DNA of 64,000 nt from Hansfordia pulvinata. Taxonomy: Eukaryota > Ascomycota > Sordariomycetes > Xylariales. The notes under the pieces were generated by a model. That model ran no database searches. It saw only the letters and a list, made by a program, of their open reading frames with translations, and had not been told where the DNA came from. Shown here in pieces: positions 27,301-39,218 of the stretch (positions within the stretch are counted from its first letter, which is position 1; every line of letters starts with the position of its first letter). The stretch covers positions 558,001 through 622,000 of the forward strand of contig BJKQ01000003.1 of assembly GCA_006538405.1 (NCBI GenBank). Direction: 5' to 3'. The translations under genes and the position numbers were made by a program.

Positions 27301-27377
27301 CCCTCCAACCCGCCGCCGCCTGGGTCGCTCTCCTGACCCCCCTCTCTCCCACCCCATCCACCCTCCCACCCAGAGTC
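24355..27377. other. Large divergent intergenic region HET/GCH2
   Basis: About 3 kb. Rich in TAGGTACCT/ACCTACC-type words (25560-25680, 26490-26525, 26915-26990). The final 200 nt before 27378 are strongly C/T-rich, as in a 5' UTR. Open frames are short, overlapping and without recognisable domains. Confidence 0.45.
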
Positions 27378-28750
27378 ATGGACGCGCCGCCGCAACATCC
27401 CATGCCCACCGCCGACGGCGACGGCGACGTCATCCCCGCCGACGCCACCGTCCCTTCCGACACCTCGTCCGCCCCAAATACCTCCTCGGCCCTCCCCTCC
27501 CATTACTCCCCTCCGTCACAGCCCGCTCAACGCCCCTCCCGCCCCGACGATATGCAAACCGAACAGCTCTCCCTGTCGCCGTTGCCTCGGCCTCCGACCT
27601 ACGCCGACGCCGTCCTGCCGCCGCCTCCGTCTCTGCTCTCGCCTTCCTTCACCCCGCCCGCCACCCCTGGTGCCTCCACCCCGCTCGCCGATCAGCCACA
27701 ACCCCGCGGCGTCCCGGTCGACTCGTCCGTCCCTTCGGGCGGTGCTGGTGCCAAGCGGCCCAGGCTTCTCGAGAACCTGCCCGACGTCCAATGCATTGTT
27801 CGCGCCCGCATCCCCACCGTCGCCGGCACCGAAATGTTCCTGCACCTTTACCAGAACAATGTCGACAACAAGGAGCACCTGGCCATCGTCTTCGGGCCCC
27901 AGATACGCAGCACCTCTCTCGATGCCCCGCGCGAAGGCGAGACCGAGATGGACCGCATGGTCCGCGGCGCCTACACAGGTCGCTTGTTCCCCGGTAGAAC
28001 CGAAAGCGGCATGGGCTCCACGCCAGTCCAAACTCCGGGCGAGCAAGGCACGACAGAGAAGGAAATCGGCGGGAAGCCGTTGCGACAGCTAGACACGAGT
28101 GCGCCGGCAGCACAGGCGACCGGCGGCCCGCCGCTGGTGCGCATCCATTCCGAATGCTACACAGGCGAGACGGCGTGGTCAGCCCGCTGCGACTGCGGCG
28201 AGCAGCTCGACGAGGCGGCCCGCCTCATGTCATTGCCGGGCAACACCAATGGTGGAATCATCATCTACCTGCGCCAGGAGGGCAGGGGTATTGGGCTGGG
28301 GGAGAAGCTAAAGGCCTACAACCTGCAAGACTTGGGATCAGACACGGTCGAAGCCAACATCCTGCTGCGCCACCCGGCCGATGCTCGGAGCTACGGGCTT
28401 GCGACGGCTATGCTACGGGATCTGGGTCAAGACCAAGTGAGGCTCTTGACGAACAACCCTGACAAAATCCGAGCGGTCGAAGGGCCGAACCGCGAGGTGC
28501 GCGTGACAGAAAGGGTGGCCATGGTGCCCCTCAGCTGGAAAGGCAAGGGGGGTTTCAACAGCACCGAAGTCGAGGGCTATTTGAAAACAAAGGTAAGCTA
28601 TCACGCATCGCCCGCCATTGTTGGGCTGCCTCTCCTTGTAGCTCTCTATGTTCCTGTGTTGCTGACCGTTAGCAGATTGAGAAGATGGGTCACATGCTAG
28701 ATATGGCGGTGTCGTCGCCGCCTCAGCCAGCGCCATCATCGTCCTCGTGA
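27378..28750 (+). CDS. RIB1: GTP cyclohydrolase II (riboflavin biosynthesis)
   Basis: First committed enzyme of riboflavin synthesis: GTP to 2,5-diamino-6-ribosylamino-4-pyrimidinone phosphate, formate and pyrophosphate. Exons 27378-28592 and 28676-28750, 429 aa. The first 130 residues are a Pro/Ser-rich extension of unclear role. The catalytic part shows [21 protein letters not shown] with the three zinc-ligand Cys, then [39 protein letters not shown] and [11 protein letters not shown]. The intron is 83 nt with branch-like GCTGACC and ends TTAGCAG, a tandem NAGNAG acceptor that could add one Gln. The short final exon is Ser/Pro-rich. No frame break; very secure. Confidence 0.95.
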
Positions 28751-29916
28751 GGGAAGGAGGTGTTTGGTCGTTCCGGAAAGCGGTAGCCCGTCTCGGCTGG
28801 CTTTTCGGCTGTGTATACGTAGAGCGTGGGCGGATGGCCTGATGGGTGCATTGGATCATTTGGCGTTTAGGGTATCTGTTTGCCCGGGTCGACTTCGAGT
28901 GCCGCCGTTTACGGAGGGGCACGAGTGCGCAACAGGGGCAGGAACGGATGAAGACAAAAGGCGGCATCGTGAGGAGCCTGCGAGATTTATGACAGCATAT
29001 AGATACACTAACAACATGGATAACTCATAAGGCATGCCGATCTGCGGTAATGAAGCTGTACTGGATTGGACTGAGTAGATTACCCCTTGCGTGCGATTGT
29101 TACCTACATAATACGCGTAAGGTCTGCCAAAGCTACATGTAGATTTCTCTTTCAGCCACCGTGATCGCCTTGGACATGCTATTCGTGATGATTGTTTCCC
29201 GTCCTTGAAACCAATCGTGAAGCTACTTTATACACAATCGCCAGCGAGAATTTTCGCCATTCGCAGTCATCTTTAGATCCATCGTAGGGAGCAGCTCCCT
29301 CTGTTCGCAGTAAAGCCTTCATGTTGGGCACCCGAGTGGCCCCACCATCCCCAGACGGGTGAGTACCAGGCTTTCCAGGGTCCAGGCGGGTACTCGTATG
29401 CGTGGTCTAGGTAGTGCCCAGACCGGGCCTCATCAAAGTGCAAGTACCCCGCCAATCCATTAATCGTAGATACCTAGGTACTTTCCAGCAACGGCCGCCG
29501 GGGCTATGCCTTTTTCTTTTTTTTTTTTCCGGCAGTACGAGTAGACGCACTGGCGAATCTTCACGCGTCAAGCGGCAGCTGCAGCGCGTCCTTGGCCTCC
29601 CCCACACACCTGCCTACCTGACGCAGCCCGGCGAACCATCCCAATTGCCATTCACCAACCCAACGCACACCGGGCAGACGAGAAACCAGGCCGCACGCCC
29701 GCCTCCCACGACTCATCATCAGTGCTCGCCTCCCGCCACCAATGACCCTGGCCTTATTCATCGATCCTGTGCTTCAGTCACTTGCAGCATGACTTCGTAC
29801 TAGGTTGCCGTCTTCATCCTCCTACAGCGCCAATCATACGGCTCCCCAGCAACTGGACTGTGCAAGCGGGAGCTTCACTTCACGTCCCGCCCGCGGTCCG
29901 TCATTTGTCGCCTGCC
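28751..29916. other. Intergenic region
   Basis: Upstream region of the coilin-like gene. Contains TACTCGTA at 29391-29398, TACGAGTA at 29536-29543, and a T run near 29515-29528. In-frame Met codons upstream of 29917 (from 29782) exist, but the sequence there is not protein-like. Confidence 0.4.
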
Positions 29917-32900
29917 ATGGCTCAGGTCCCATTGCGCCTGCGCGTGTTGGTGCGGCGTCATGGTTTGCCTGAGGACCGATTCGTCTTGCCCGTCTCGCTC
30001 GATGCCGAACCCACGGTTGCCCGCCTGCTGGAGCTTGTGAACGAGCTATTCCCCATCGAAAGCGGCGAATGGGGTCTCGAAGACTATGCCGTCGACCTCG
30101 TGCCCCCCGACCGCCAGGGAGAACCCTACGAATGCTTACACTTCATGCCCATTCAGGGGCTGATGAGAGACAACGACCAGATTATCATCCGGCCCCTGCT
30201 GACCAACGACCTCCGACGCCGCAGACTGAGTGGCCGTCACCAGCTGACCCGCGAGGGCAAGCATCTCATCGACGGCGTCAGTTTCGGCCGCCCCTCCCCA
30301 CGCCCCTCCCCGAATCGCCCGCCGGTCCACATCGCTCCTCGCAAGCGCCGTAAGCTTCTCCATGGTCACACCCACAGACACGACGAGCAAGAAGACCCCG
30401 ATAGCCTGGCTCAGGACGACGATGCCCCCATGCTACTCCTGACCGAGGGCTCACATGATGCAGACGAGGGTGGTCCCAGCCGTGATAGCCATTCAATGGA
30501 CGTTGGAGATGTCGAGCGCGTCGATGACGACGAAGCTTATCCTGAAGACGAAGCAGGATTTGGAGATGGCACCGAGTTCACTCCAGCTCAGAACACTCAA
30601 AGGCCGGCATCACCCAAAAACGATGCTGCCTTGCCGAAGCAGGGTCGTCACAAGTCGAAAGTGACGTGGTCTTCTGAAGACGCAGGCACCGCGTCGAATC
30701 TGACCGATGGAATAGCTGCTCTTGGTCAAGCCTTCCCTGACGCACCCCGCGCCGTACGTGAACACATCTTCACAGCCTCCGGTGGGCAGCCTGGTCAAGC
30801 CTACCGATCTCTGGCTGCTGGGTTCCCCCCGCGCCTCTCGGAGGCTGCATTCATGGCATGGGGGTCCTCGGGGCGCGAAAAGGCGGCTGCTGGCTCATCC
30901 ACGAAGACCACGGAGCCAGCACAGCGTCAAGCAAAGAACGTGAAATCACTCGCAAAGAACAAGACGCTACCAATCGCGCCCCATCCTGTTCAGGGTGGCG
31001 AGGATGACCATTTATCGGAAAGTGAAGATACTGAAGCGGTTCCGGATCACATAAAGAAATATGATCACCAAGGCTTGCCCCCTGGATCAATTTCAACCGG
31101 TCCCAGACACCCCGGTGTCGGCTCGGGATCTTTTGCGGGCAGCAGATTCAGTGGAGACAGCGAGGCAACTTCTGCAACCATGGCCAACAGCGAGTTTGGC
31201 TCGGGAACGCACAAGATATTCGCTGACGTTGACGTTGACGCTGACGAAACGGACCAGCCTAAGGAATCTGCTTCCAAACTTGCCAAAGACACCGATGACA
31301 CATCAAGCAGTAGCGAAGATGACACCTCAAGCAGCGAATCGGAAAGCGAAAGCGAAAGCGACAGCTCTGACGACAGCTCTGACGATAGTGGTCCGGAAGA
31401 GATGACTTCAAGAGAGACTGCGGAGGCCCAACCTCGCGGCGCGGGCCCCAAGACGGTGGAGAGTGATACGAGCAGTTCTGGCTCCGATTCCGAGTCGGAT
31501 TCGGACACCAGCTCTGAATCATCGGAAAGTAGCTCGGACTCTGACGAGAGCAGCGACTCCGACTCTGGGTCCTCGTCGTACTCTTCATCAAAAGCGAAGG
31601 ACCCCCGTCCCAACCAACGCCCAAGTGCTTCCGAGAAACGCCCACAGAATAAGGAGACCCAGTCTGCTACCGCACACTCGGTTGCTCCTGGTGCTGGGAA
31701 AGAGGCTACACGGAAGCGCAATGCTCGCAGGCGGACAGCCGAGAAGTACAAGAAGCTCAAGCTAGCAGGGGCTTCGAATGAGTCGATGACTGGTGCCAAC
31801 AATGATGCAGTTGATCCGAAGAACACGGCAAACGACGAACAGGCGGCGTTTGAGGCGAAACGCCAGGCGTTGCTTGATGCCATAGCTAACGGAGGCGTTG
31901 AGATCGGAGAGCGCCTCGGTGAAAAGAAGCCCGAGCAAAGTGCCGAGGATGCAATCGTCGCAAGCGCCCCGAGCGATCTTGGACACGGCAACGAAGATGG
32001 GGTGGCCTCGCTGTCAGGTCCAATGGATGAACCCAAGAATGCTGCCAGCGCACCTGGCTCGCAGCATTTAGAAAAAGCGCCCACAAGGAATCGTTTTGAT
32101 GTCGGTGCTGGTCGCCGACTCCTCTTCGGTGCACTGGGCCTGAAGAACCCTAAATCCAAGGAGGATGCCGACAAGATACGGGCCAAGCTCATGAAAGATG
32201 TCAAGCCTCTGGCCAATGCGCGGCTGGATCAACGGCAAGAAGGCAAATCGGGAACAGGCGCGCAGCCAAGCACTGACATCAGTGACGACTGGAAAATGAA
32301 AATCTCCTACAGAGCCGTAGAGTGCCAGGACGAGGACGTTGAGCTGAGTGAGCCACCTTTTCCATTCGTGCAGAGATGGGACCCCCAGCAACAGAACTCT
32401 TGGTTCCATGGCAAGCCCAGCAAGAGGGGCGGTCAAGGCAAACGATCACAACGCAACCAAGACCACTTTTATCAGGAGGAAGAGTCGTCAAAGAAGAAGA
32501 GGAAACACGACAACGACCACGACCTGGAGCCCTACCACGACGCCCCCAGGACAGCCGAGGACCATGCCAACGACATTGAGCTCAACTACAATGACGAGCC
32601 ACAGTCATCAAGCAAAATACTTGACGCCCAGGAGCCTCCAGCCGAAATGAGTCAATTCACTGATCTGGATGACCTCCCGTCTCTGCCGAAAGATCCATCC
32701 TCTCTGCCCAGTCTTGCCCCTGCCGAGATCAAGGTGGGAATGGTTGTCACGTGGAAGAAATGGTCTTGCTCACCTGCCACGGGATGGCAGCCCCAAGTTT
32801 CGGACGTGACGGCTGTAGTAGTCCGTGTTGAAGAAGATGGTGCGACATTCGAAGTCTGTCTCGCAAAGCGTGACCGCGAGCTGGACGGTATCACGAAACA

Positions 32901-34653
32901 ATACGATCCCGTTTCGGGACAACGTGTCTACGGTAAATTCGAGGCACCCGACTTGGACGAAGGCGAGCTTGATGATGTGGAAGACGAAGACGAGGGCTAC
33001 CGATCTCTGGCATTCGCTGACATGGCTGAACCTCGGATTGTCCAGCAACCCTTGGGCCGGGGCGACGACCAGGCAGCGTCAAAGCCCGAAGATGATCCTA
33101 CAAACTCGGCGCCCCAGCATGATGCCTCAACCGGGGAGACTCGCGTCTCGCCCATTCACAATCAAGGGGATGTCAGCCACGAGCTCCCCGAAAGACAGGC
33201 AGAGGTCCTTGGGATGGGCGAAAAACCTGCTGCACTCGCAACTGGTAAGTCGGCCAGTTTCTTTGGAGAGGGTGAATAGACACGATTCGATGGATTACCA
33301 ACCAGGACAAGGACAGCAAGCGTTTGATGTGCCCGCTTCGACGTTCTCTTCTCAAATTAGCACCCCGACTCGGCAACTCCAAGAGTCTTCACTTCAGTTC
33401 ATTACTCATTTTACGGATTCGCCAGCATCCCAGAATAATTCCGACAAAGAGGCGGGCCCAGACGTTGACGACCCCGAGCCCGTCGCGTTTCGTGCCTCCA
33501 GTGGGGGACCAAGGTCTCGGTCCCAGTCACCAGCCAAGCCAGGCGCACCTGCATCAATCAGCCCTGGAGTCATCGACACCACACAACAGCCCCTGGCCAC
33601 CGTGTCAGGGGCAAAACCCCACAAAGTGGCCGCCAGCCTGATGTGCCACCAGGACTTTCCGACCCACGAACGACCTCTCTCAGAACTACCAATTCCGACA
33701 GTCACTCTTGCGACTTTACCCCCATCCTCGGCGAGAGCTTTTACCCTCGACACGGGGATGAGGAGACGCCCATGGATCAAGATGGTCAAGAAACTCCCAC
33801 GTCTTCGAGACCCATGATGGCGAAAGTGAAGGCATCTCCCCCAGCATCCCCGTCCGGATCAATACCCTCGTCGCCTTGCTCGATAGAGTCGATCAGTGCT
33901 GTTTTCAAAAGCATGAGATCATCCATAGGTTCAACCAATGGTCCCAGAAAGACGGAGAACGAGGCTCGTCAGACCCCTGACCCCAAAGACGTATCGTATG
34001 AGGAAGCAATGCGCAAGCTTGACCAAGACTCTTCGAACGAGGAGCCAGTTGACGAACAGGGGCATTCCGAGGTACCGAATAGTTTTCCGACCGAGGAGGT
34101 GGGGGTAGCCCAGCACATGTCCAAAACAGAGAAGGGCGGCATACCGGAGCAGCCTCCTGCGCTGCGCACAGCAAAGTCTGGGAGTATCTCGCCTCCTCCC
34201 ACGAGGGGACAACAAAGCAGAAAGCGAAAGTCTTCGCCGTTCGCCGTACCGCCAAACTCGCAAGTCATTGAACTGTTATCGTCGAGCGACCAGGAACCAG
34301 AAGAACCCATATTCACCGAGCTATATGCAGACGAAGATGCGGATGGCACATACGAGCCTGTTGTGTCCTCGGGTCTTCCCAAAGGGCCTGGGTGGGTTCA
34401 AAAGAGAGCAGGCACCCGGCGCTCGACACGCTCTGCCGGCAGCTCGCATGCCTTTGTCGGGGCAACAAGCACCAGCGTGTCTGAGTCTTTCCCTCCCATG
34501 ACGCAGTCTCCAAGTAGAAGATCGCGCAGACGTACTGGCGCTCCAGCGTTTAGTCATCCGCGGTCTATATCGCCGCCGCCAAGCACAGCACCGGCATCGT
34601 TATCCGGGGCCCAAAGCAAGCGGGGTTCCAGGAAATCCAGTGCACGGTTTTGA
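29917..34653 (+). CDS. Coilin-like nuclear scaffold protein (candidate)
   Basis: Two exons, 29917-33244 and 33306-34653; intron 61 nt (GTAAGT...CCAACCAG); about 1,560 aa. Residues 1-110 look like a ubiquitin-fold self-association domain (LRLRVLVRR, ARLLELVNELF, MRDNDQIIIRPL), with the RDND signature of coilin. A basic cluster APRKRRKLLHGH lies at about 140, acidic Ser-rich tracts at about 458-490 and 516-560, and a conserved block ISYRAVECQDEDVELSEPPF at about 795. A Tudor-like segment begins KVGMVVTWKKWSC near 937. The C-terminal 450 residues are disordered and Ser/Pro-rich. The frame changes at 33608-33620 (GGGG..CCCC); one missing base restores continuity, else translation stops at 33817. 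Coilin organises Cajal bodies and snRNP assembly; that function is inferred from domain order only. Confidence 0.65.
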
Positions 34654-34753
34654 AGCCAGCCTCAGGCGACCCTTGTGGCGTTGGCTGTGCCTGTATTGAC
34701 GTTTGCCTACGGGCTGGGCATCTGCTTGATATCCGGACCACCGGCGGGCGCCA

Positions 34754-34775
34754 GGGGGGGGGGGGGGGGGGGGGG
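34754..34775. repeat. Poly-G homopolymer tract
   Basis: About 22 consecutive G just downstream of the coilin-like gene. Confidence 0.9.
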
Positions 34776-36268
34776 TGTTGACCGAAGGTGCATCAGTCGA
34801 CGTGTCTCGTCCACGTACGCGCTCGGGTTTCCGGCACGGCCTTGTTGCCATGGATAAAAATAATAATAAGTCATCTCCATCACTGTGTCAAGTCATGCTG
34901 TGAAGCCGACTCCGGTCTTTCGTTCTCCATTGCCAATGTAAGATCTAGCATGACAAGACCGAGGGGTCTTTGCCAGGTCGCGATCGACACTCGGTCCCTG
35001 AACAAGGCCTGGAGCTCGCCACGACCCGCGACCCAACGGCTACCGGGAAGCTAATCTCTGCAGCCCAGCCCCTCCCTCTGCCTCGCCTCGGAGCCGGCTG
35101 GCCCGGACGATTATAGAACAGAAAGCTTATCGGGTCACAGCCACAGGAAGCCCCTCCGTCCCATTCTACCCCCGCAAGGGTCTCTGTCGTTTCTCATGTG
35201 TGCGTGTGACAAGATATGTGGCCTTGGTCCCCACGGGCCGGGGGGGGTTATACCTGGTTTGTCTGGGTGTTTACGCCCAGGCAGTCTTTCTTGCACGGCC
35301 CGAGGGCGATGATGGACATGGCTGGAAAGGAAGAGAGAGGGGGAGGGGGAAAAGAGAGAGGAGCTGAACGGGGGCCCTGGTTCCACATCTCAAGATAACG
35401 CCTCCCCCTCTCCAACAGATCAAACTGGGAGAGAAAGAGAGAGCCGGTTGGCCCGGCTGGGCGCGTGTCGTCTCTTGCTTTTCCGTCTCTCGAGAGCATG
35501 AGGATGGATGGGGGGGGGGGCCGCCGGCGGGGATCGGGGACCGCCGGAGCACGAACATTCATCATCGGCGTGTTTCCACCTCCACACACAGCCGCGAGGA
35601 CCCGGAAAGGTTCGGACGGGCCGTAGATGCATGCATGGGTTGAGAGGGAAGAGGGAGACACGGGAACAGGCAAAACGGAGCACTACGATCACGCAATGGC
35701 GAATCTGCCCATACCTACGCCGCGGGCGGGCATCTGAGTCGTTTTAAAGAGACCGGAAACTAGAGAAAGAAAAAAAAATAAGCAAGCATCCCGGAGAACC
35801 GAGTCGTGTCTGGACGGAGAAGGGGGGGGGGGAGCACGAAACTATCACGGCCGAATTCGCTCGCTGCCAAGCTGCGAGGGGCGGCGGGCACCCGGGGTCT
35901 ATTTTTGTGGCAGCGGGCGACGGCGACAGATGCGACTGATGTGAGAGCGCCAGGTTCGAGAGAGAGAGAGAAAGAGGCGAGACCCGCCTACGCGCAGGCG
36001 CAGGCGCACGCCACGCCACGACACGCCACGCCACGCCACGCGCCAGGTTTCGGGACCCCAACCAACCCCAGTGTGTACTCGTAAGGTATGTTTGATGTGG
36101 CGCGGGCTTGGCACGGCCGGGGTTTCTGTCGGCGGACGCAAATAACCCATGTGGTGGTGCGCGGATGCCAGATGCTCGTGGCAGCGGCTCTACTACTCCG
36201 GAGACGGGTCGTGCGAGAGAAGAAGAAGAAGAAGGGGAGAAGGAGAAAGAGGGAGTCACTTACAGAGC

Positions 36269-36301
<33 letters not shown>

Positions 36302-36430
36302 GAGACTTTGCCTGGTTGAAACCAGGCTTAGGTGCATTACCTACAACCTTAGTTGGGTCAAGTGAGTAAGGTAGGTATTTCTCTACGCAACCACAATAAA
36401 AGAACGATGGGCGATATTCCTCATTTATTT

Positions 36431-36453
36431 GATGATGATGATGATGATGATGA
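36431..36453. repeat. (GAT)n microsatellite
   Basis: Between seven and eight GAT units. Confidence 0.9.
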
Positions 36454-36605
36454 TTGATCTGAGACTCCAACAAGACACGCGTCCCCGCCCGTCGCTCACG
36501 CTTGTGCTCGCACCGCACTCTGCGGAGGCTGCAAGTCTTCATCTCTAAATTGAAAATCGTGGAGACTGCCCCTCCCGACTTCGCCACTCTCCTCGCCACA
36601 CACAC

Positions 36606-36606
36606 A

Positions 36607-36651
<45 letters not shown>
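36606..36651. repeat. (CT)n microsatellite
   Basis: Interrupted CT dinucleotide tract of about 45 nt. Confidence 0.9.
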
Positions 36652-36653
<2 letters not shown>

Positions 36654-38102
36654 TGCTTGCTCGCCACCTTCGTTACGTTTGGCAAAGGATCCGGCTTGCG
36701 AAAGGCGAGAACGGCCCTTGCCTAAATCGGGGTTACCCGCTGACGCCCGCACATCCATCGGCGTTCTTCTTTCTTTCTGATTTCAAGGCCAGATGGCGGC
36801 AAAAGATAGCCCCTCCCCCCTCCGGTCGGTAGGGTGAACTCGCAGACAGAAGAGAGAGGCACACAAGACGGCGGAGCGGTCTATCCTGTCGCAGCTGTTC
36901 AGGAACCCCTCGCAACACAATGGCACAAAAACTTTAGATCGCAGGAGACACACACCACAGAGAGAGAGAGAGAGAGAGAGAGAGACATGGAGGGAAGAGA
37001 GGAGAGCGGACAAAGAAGCACCGCATCAAAACCACTTCCTCCCGACGGGCCAAGCCCGTCCGGGGCCAGTCAACCCGGCTGAAGTCGAAGGCGAAAGGGA
37101 AAGGGCAGGGGGGTCCCACCCGTGTCCGCCGAGCACCGAGCCGCCGTTGCCGACCCGAGCAAGGCGAGAGCAGGAGGAAAGGCGCCTGAGTAGAGCCACG
37201 CGAGGTCCTCGTCTCCCTCTCTCCCGCAACCCCATCCGGTCTTGAACTGATCTACTCGTACTGTTCTGCCGTAGCCCGCTATGGAGCCCCGGCGCAGTCG
37301 GCGCCCGAGCCTCGCCTTGCCTCACCTCACCTCACCTCACCCTGCTTCAAGGGTGGGGTGGGGCGGGGTCCCAGAAGAGGCGACTCCTTCGTGCTCGGTT
37401 GCGCGTGCTTCCCGGTCGTGCGAGCGACGGCGGACGCGGCAATGCGCACGCCCCAGCCTCACGACTCGTCAGCCCAGAGAGCCAGCTTCTGGTGGGACCA
37501 GACGGCGCACAGTTGACTGGGCTGCGTCACGACCGACCGGACTCGTGGACTCAGAAAAAAAAAAAAAAAAAGAGAGGTCGCGTCGCGCATTCCCTCGCTT
37601 GCTCGCTCACAGTGCCATTTGCGGGCATACACGCTTGCCAGTACGGCCCGCCAGGTCAGGCCCGAGAGTGATCAAAGAAGAACACATGTTATTTCAAACA
37701 GTTCGCCATGCTAATAGACAACCAGACGATATCAAGACCGGACCACCAGGCCTCCCGCAGCTCAAATGTAGACCAGGCTTCGTGGTTGGGGCATAGACTG
37801 AACCTACAATCTCGTAACAAGAGTCTCTTCAATTGCACCCTTCTTGGGAGCCCGCAACTTTCCTGTTCGTCTCATATCTTTATATATACAGGTGCTTGAA
37901 GGGTATGCCAACCGCGTTTCGTTTCGAGTACAAGGTAAAGAAAAATCTGAAATCAGTATAGTGCAGTGATGAATAGTTGGGGGGGCCCGACTTTCGGCCA
38001 GGGTGAGCCCCCAAAGACGGGCCCGAGGGCTCTTCGGCTTGGGTTGGCGCCGCCAGAGGGTCGAAACCTTGGGTAGTGTAGCGCCCCCATGGTCGTGGAA
38101 GC

Positions 38103-39218
38103 TTAAGTGGGAGATATGAGCCCGGGCCTCTTCCAGTCCGTAATACGCTTGCAGAGCACCTTCTGGCTGCACACATAATCTCGTCAGCATCTTCATCCTG
38201 GTGGTGGAGGGGGAAGGGGCACTTACAGTGCCATCTTGATGAGGGTGGGAATGAGGTTCATCAGAAAGCCCTTGATAAAAAGCAAGGGAAGCAATCGCTT
38301 CTCCATCTGTGTTCTGGTCTCGAGCGACTTGTTCTCGTTGCCAAACGCAGAAGCGCGCTTCCCCTTGCCCTTGCCGGTGAGCTTCTTGCCTATACTCACG
38401 ATGCCAAGCAGCTTCCTCAGCCACGGCGGAATGATTGGCAACTTCTTGAAGAGGTTTGTCTTATTCAGCTCGAAGAGACAAACCTCGTCGTAGAACTTGC
38501 CCTTCACTTTCTTGCCGATTGAGTCCAGCAGGCGCCTCTCCAGCGGCGCGCCCACCTCGTCTCTGCGGGCTGGGGTCCCGGCGATCAATGTGCCGCCGCC
38601 CGCAGTGCTGCCCGTAGCGACGGGGGCGTGGGCGGCGCCCGTCGCCGTGGCCTGGGTCTGCTTATTGCCCTGCTGCGGGTTCTGGTTCCCGCCCTCACTC
38701 TGCACCTGATCCATGTAAGGGACGTTGACTGCGAGGTTGTTGGTCTTGAAGCCGGGTCCGATCTTGTTGATGTTTAAGAACTGCCCGTCCGGGCTGACCG
38801 TGAGGGTGCCGTCATTGCCCAGGTTGGCGTTGGCGTTGGTGGCCTGTCTGGCGATGACTTCCGGGTGTATCTCGTCCCCGTCGGTCAGGGCGCGCGCTAT
38901 CAGGCCCCAGTCGTCAAGGTCCCGCTTCGACAAGGCACTGCCGGCAAAGCTCTCGAACGTCGCGAAAGCCTGCGTGTAGTCCGTCACCTGAATGCTTCCG
39001 GTGAGCCCCTGCCCATCCATGTAAAACGTGTTGTCTTGCCCGCCGCCGCCTGCGCCATTGCCTGTTCCCGGGGCTTGTCCTGTGCCCGTGCCCGGGTTGT
39101 TTGGCGTTACCGGCACATTTGCTGTGCCGCTGGCGCTGGCGCCGTTGGGAACGACGGGGCTTGCTACCGCGTGCGGCAGGAAGCTGCCCGCGAGAACCAA
39201 AGCCTCCAAGGCGAGCAT
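38103..39218 (-). CDS. Secreted prepro-protein with Kex2-type dibasic sites
   Basis: The start at 39218 gives a signal peptide (MLALEALVLAGSFLPHAVAS). The next 60 residues are Gly/Asn/Thr/Pro-rich. Dibasic sites occur at KR 98-99, RR 218-219, RR 228-229, KR 287-288 and KR 307-308. They flank an acidic segment, a Lys-rich segment with LFKKLPIIPPWLRKLLG, and a hydrophobic C-terminal peptide starting LLPLLFIKGF. Known fungal precursors with this layout are cut by Kex2 in the Golgi; that is inference here. The simple frame stops at 38223, but that TAA lies inside a consensus donor GTAAGT. A 60-nt intron (38167-38226, branch GCTGACG, acceptor TGTGCAG) would join to 38103-38166 and give 351 instead of 331 residues. 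No family recognised. Confidence 0.65.

Larger units (their letters stand above)
34654..38102. other. Gene-poor low-complexity intergenic region
   Basis: About 3.4 kb with a 22-nt G run at 34754-34775, GA tracts near 36266-36300 and 36960-36985, a CT tract near 36609-36651, a GAT microsatellite at 36431-36453, an ACGCC-rich stretch near 36000-36040 and an A run at 37555-37570. TACTCGTA lies at 37253-37260. Open frames on both strands follow the repeats; I support no gene. Confidence 0.5.

Noticed and set aside
31065..32216. 383-codon minus-strand open frame
   Set aside because: Antisense of the Ser/Asp-rich tracts of the coilin-like gene.
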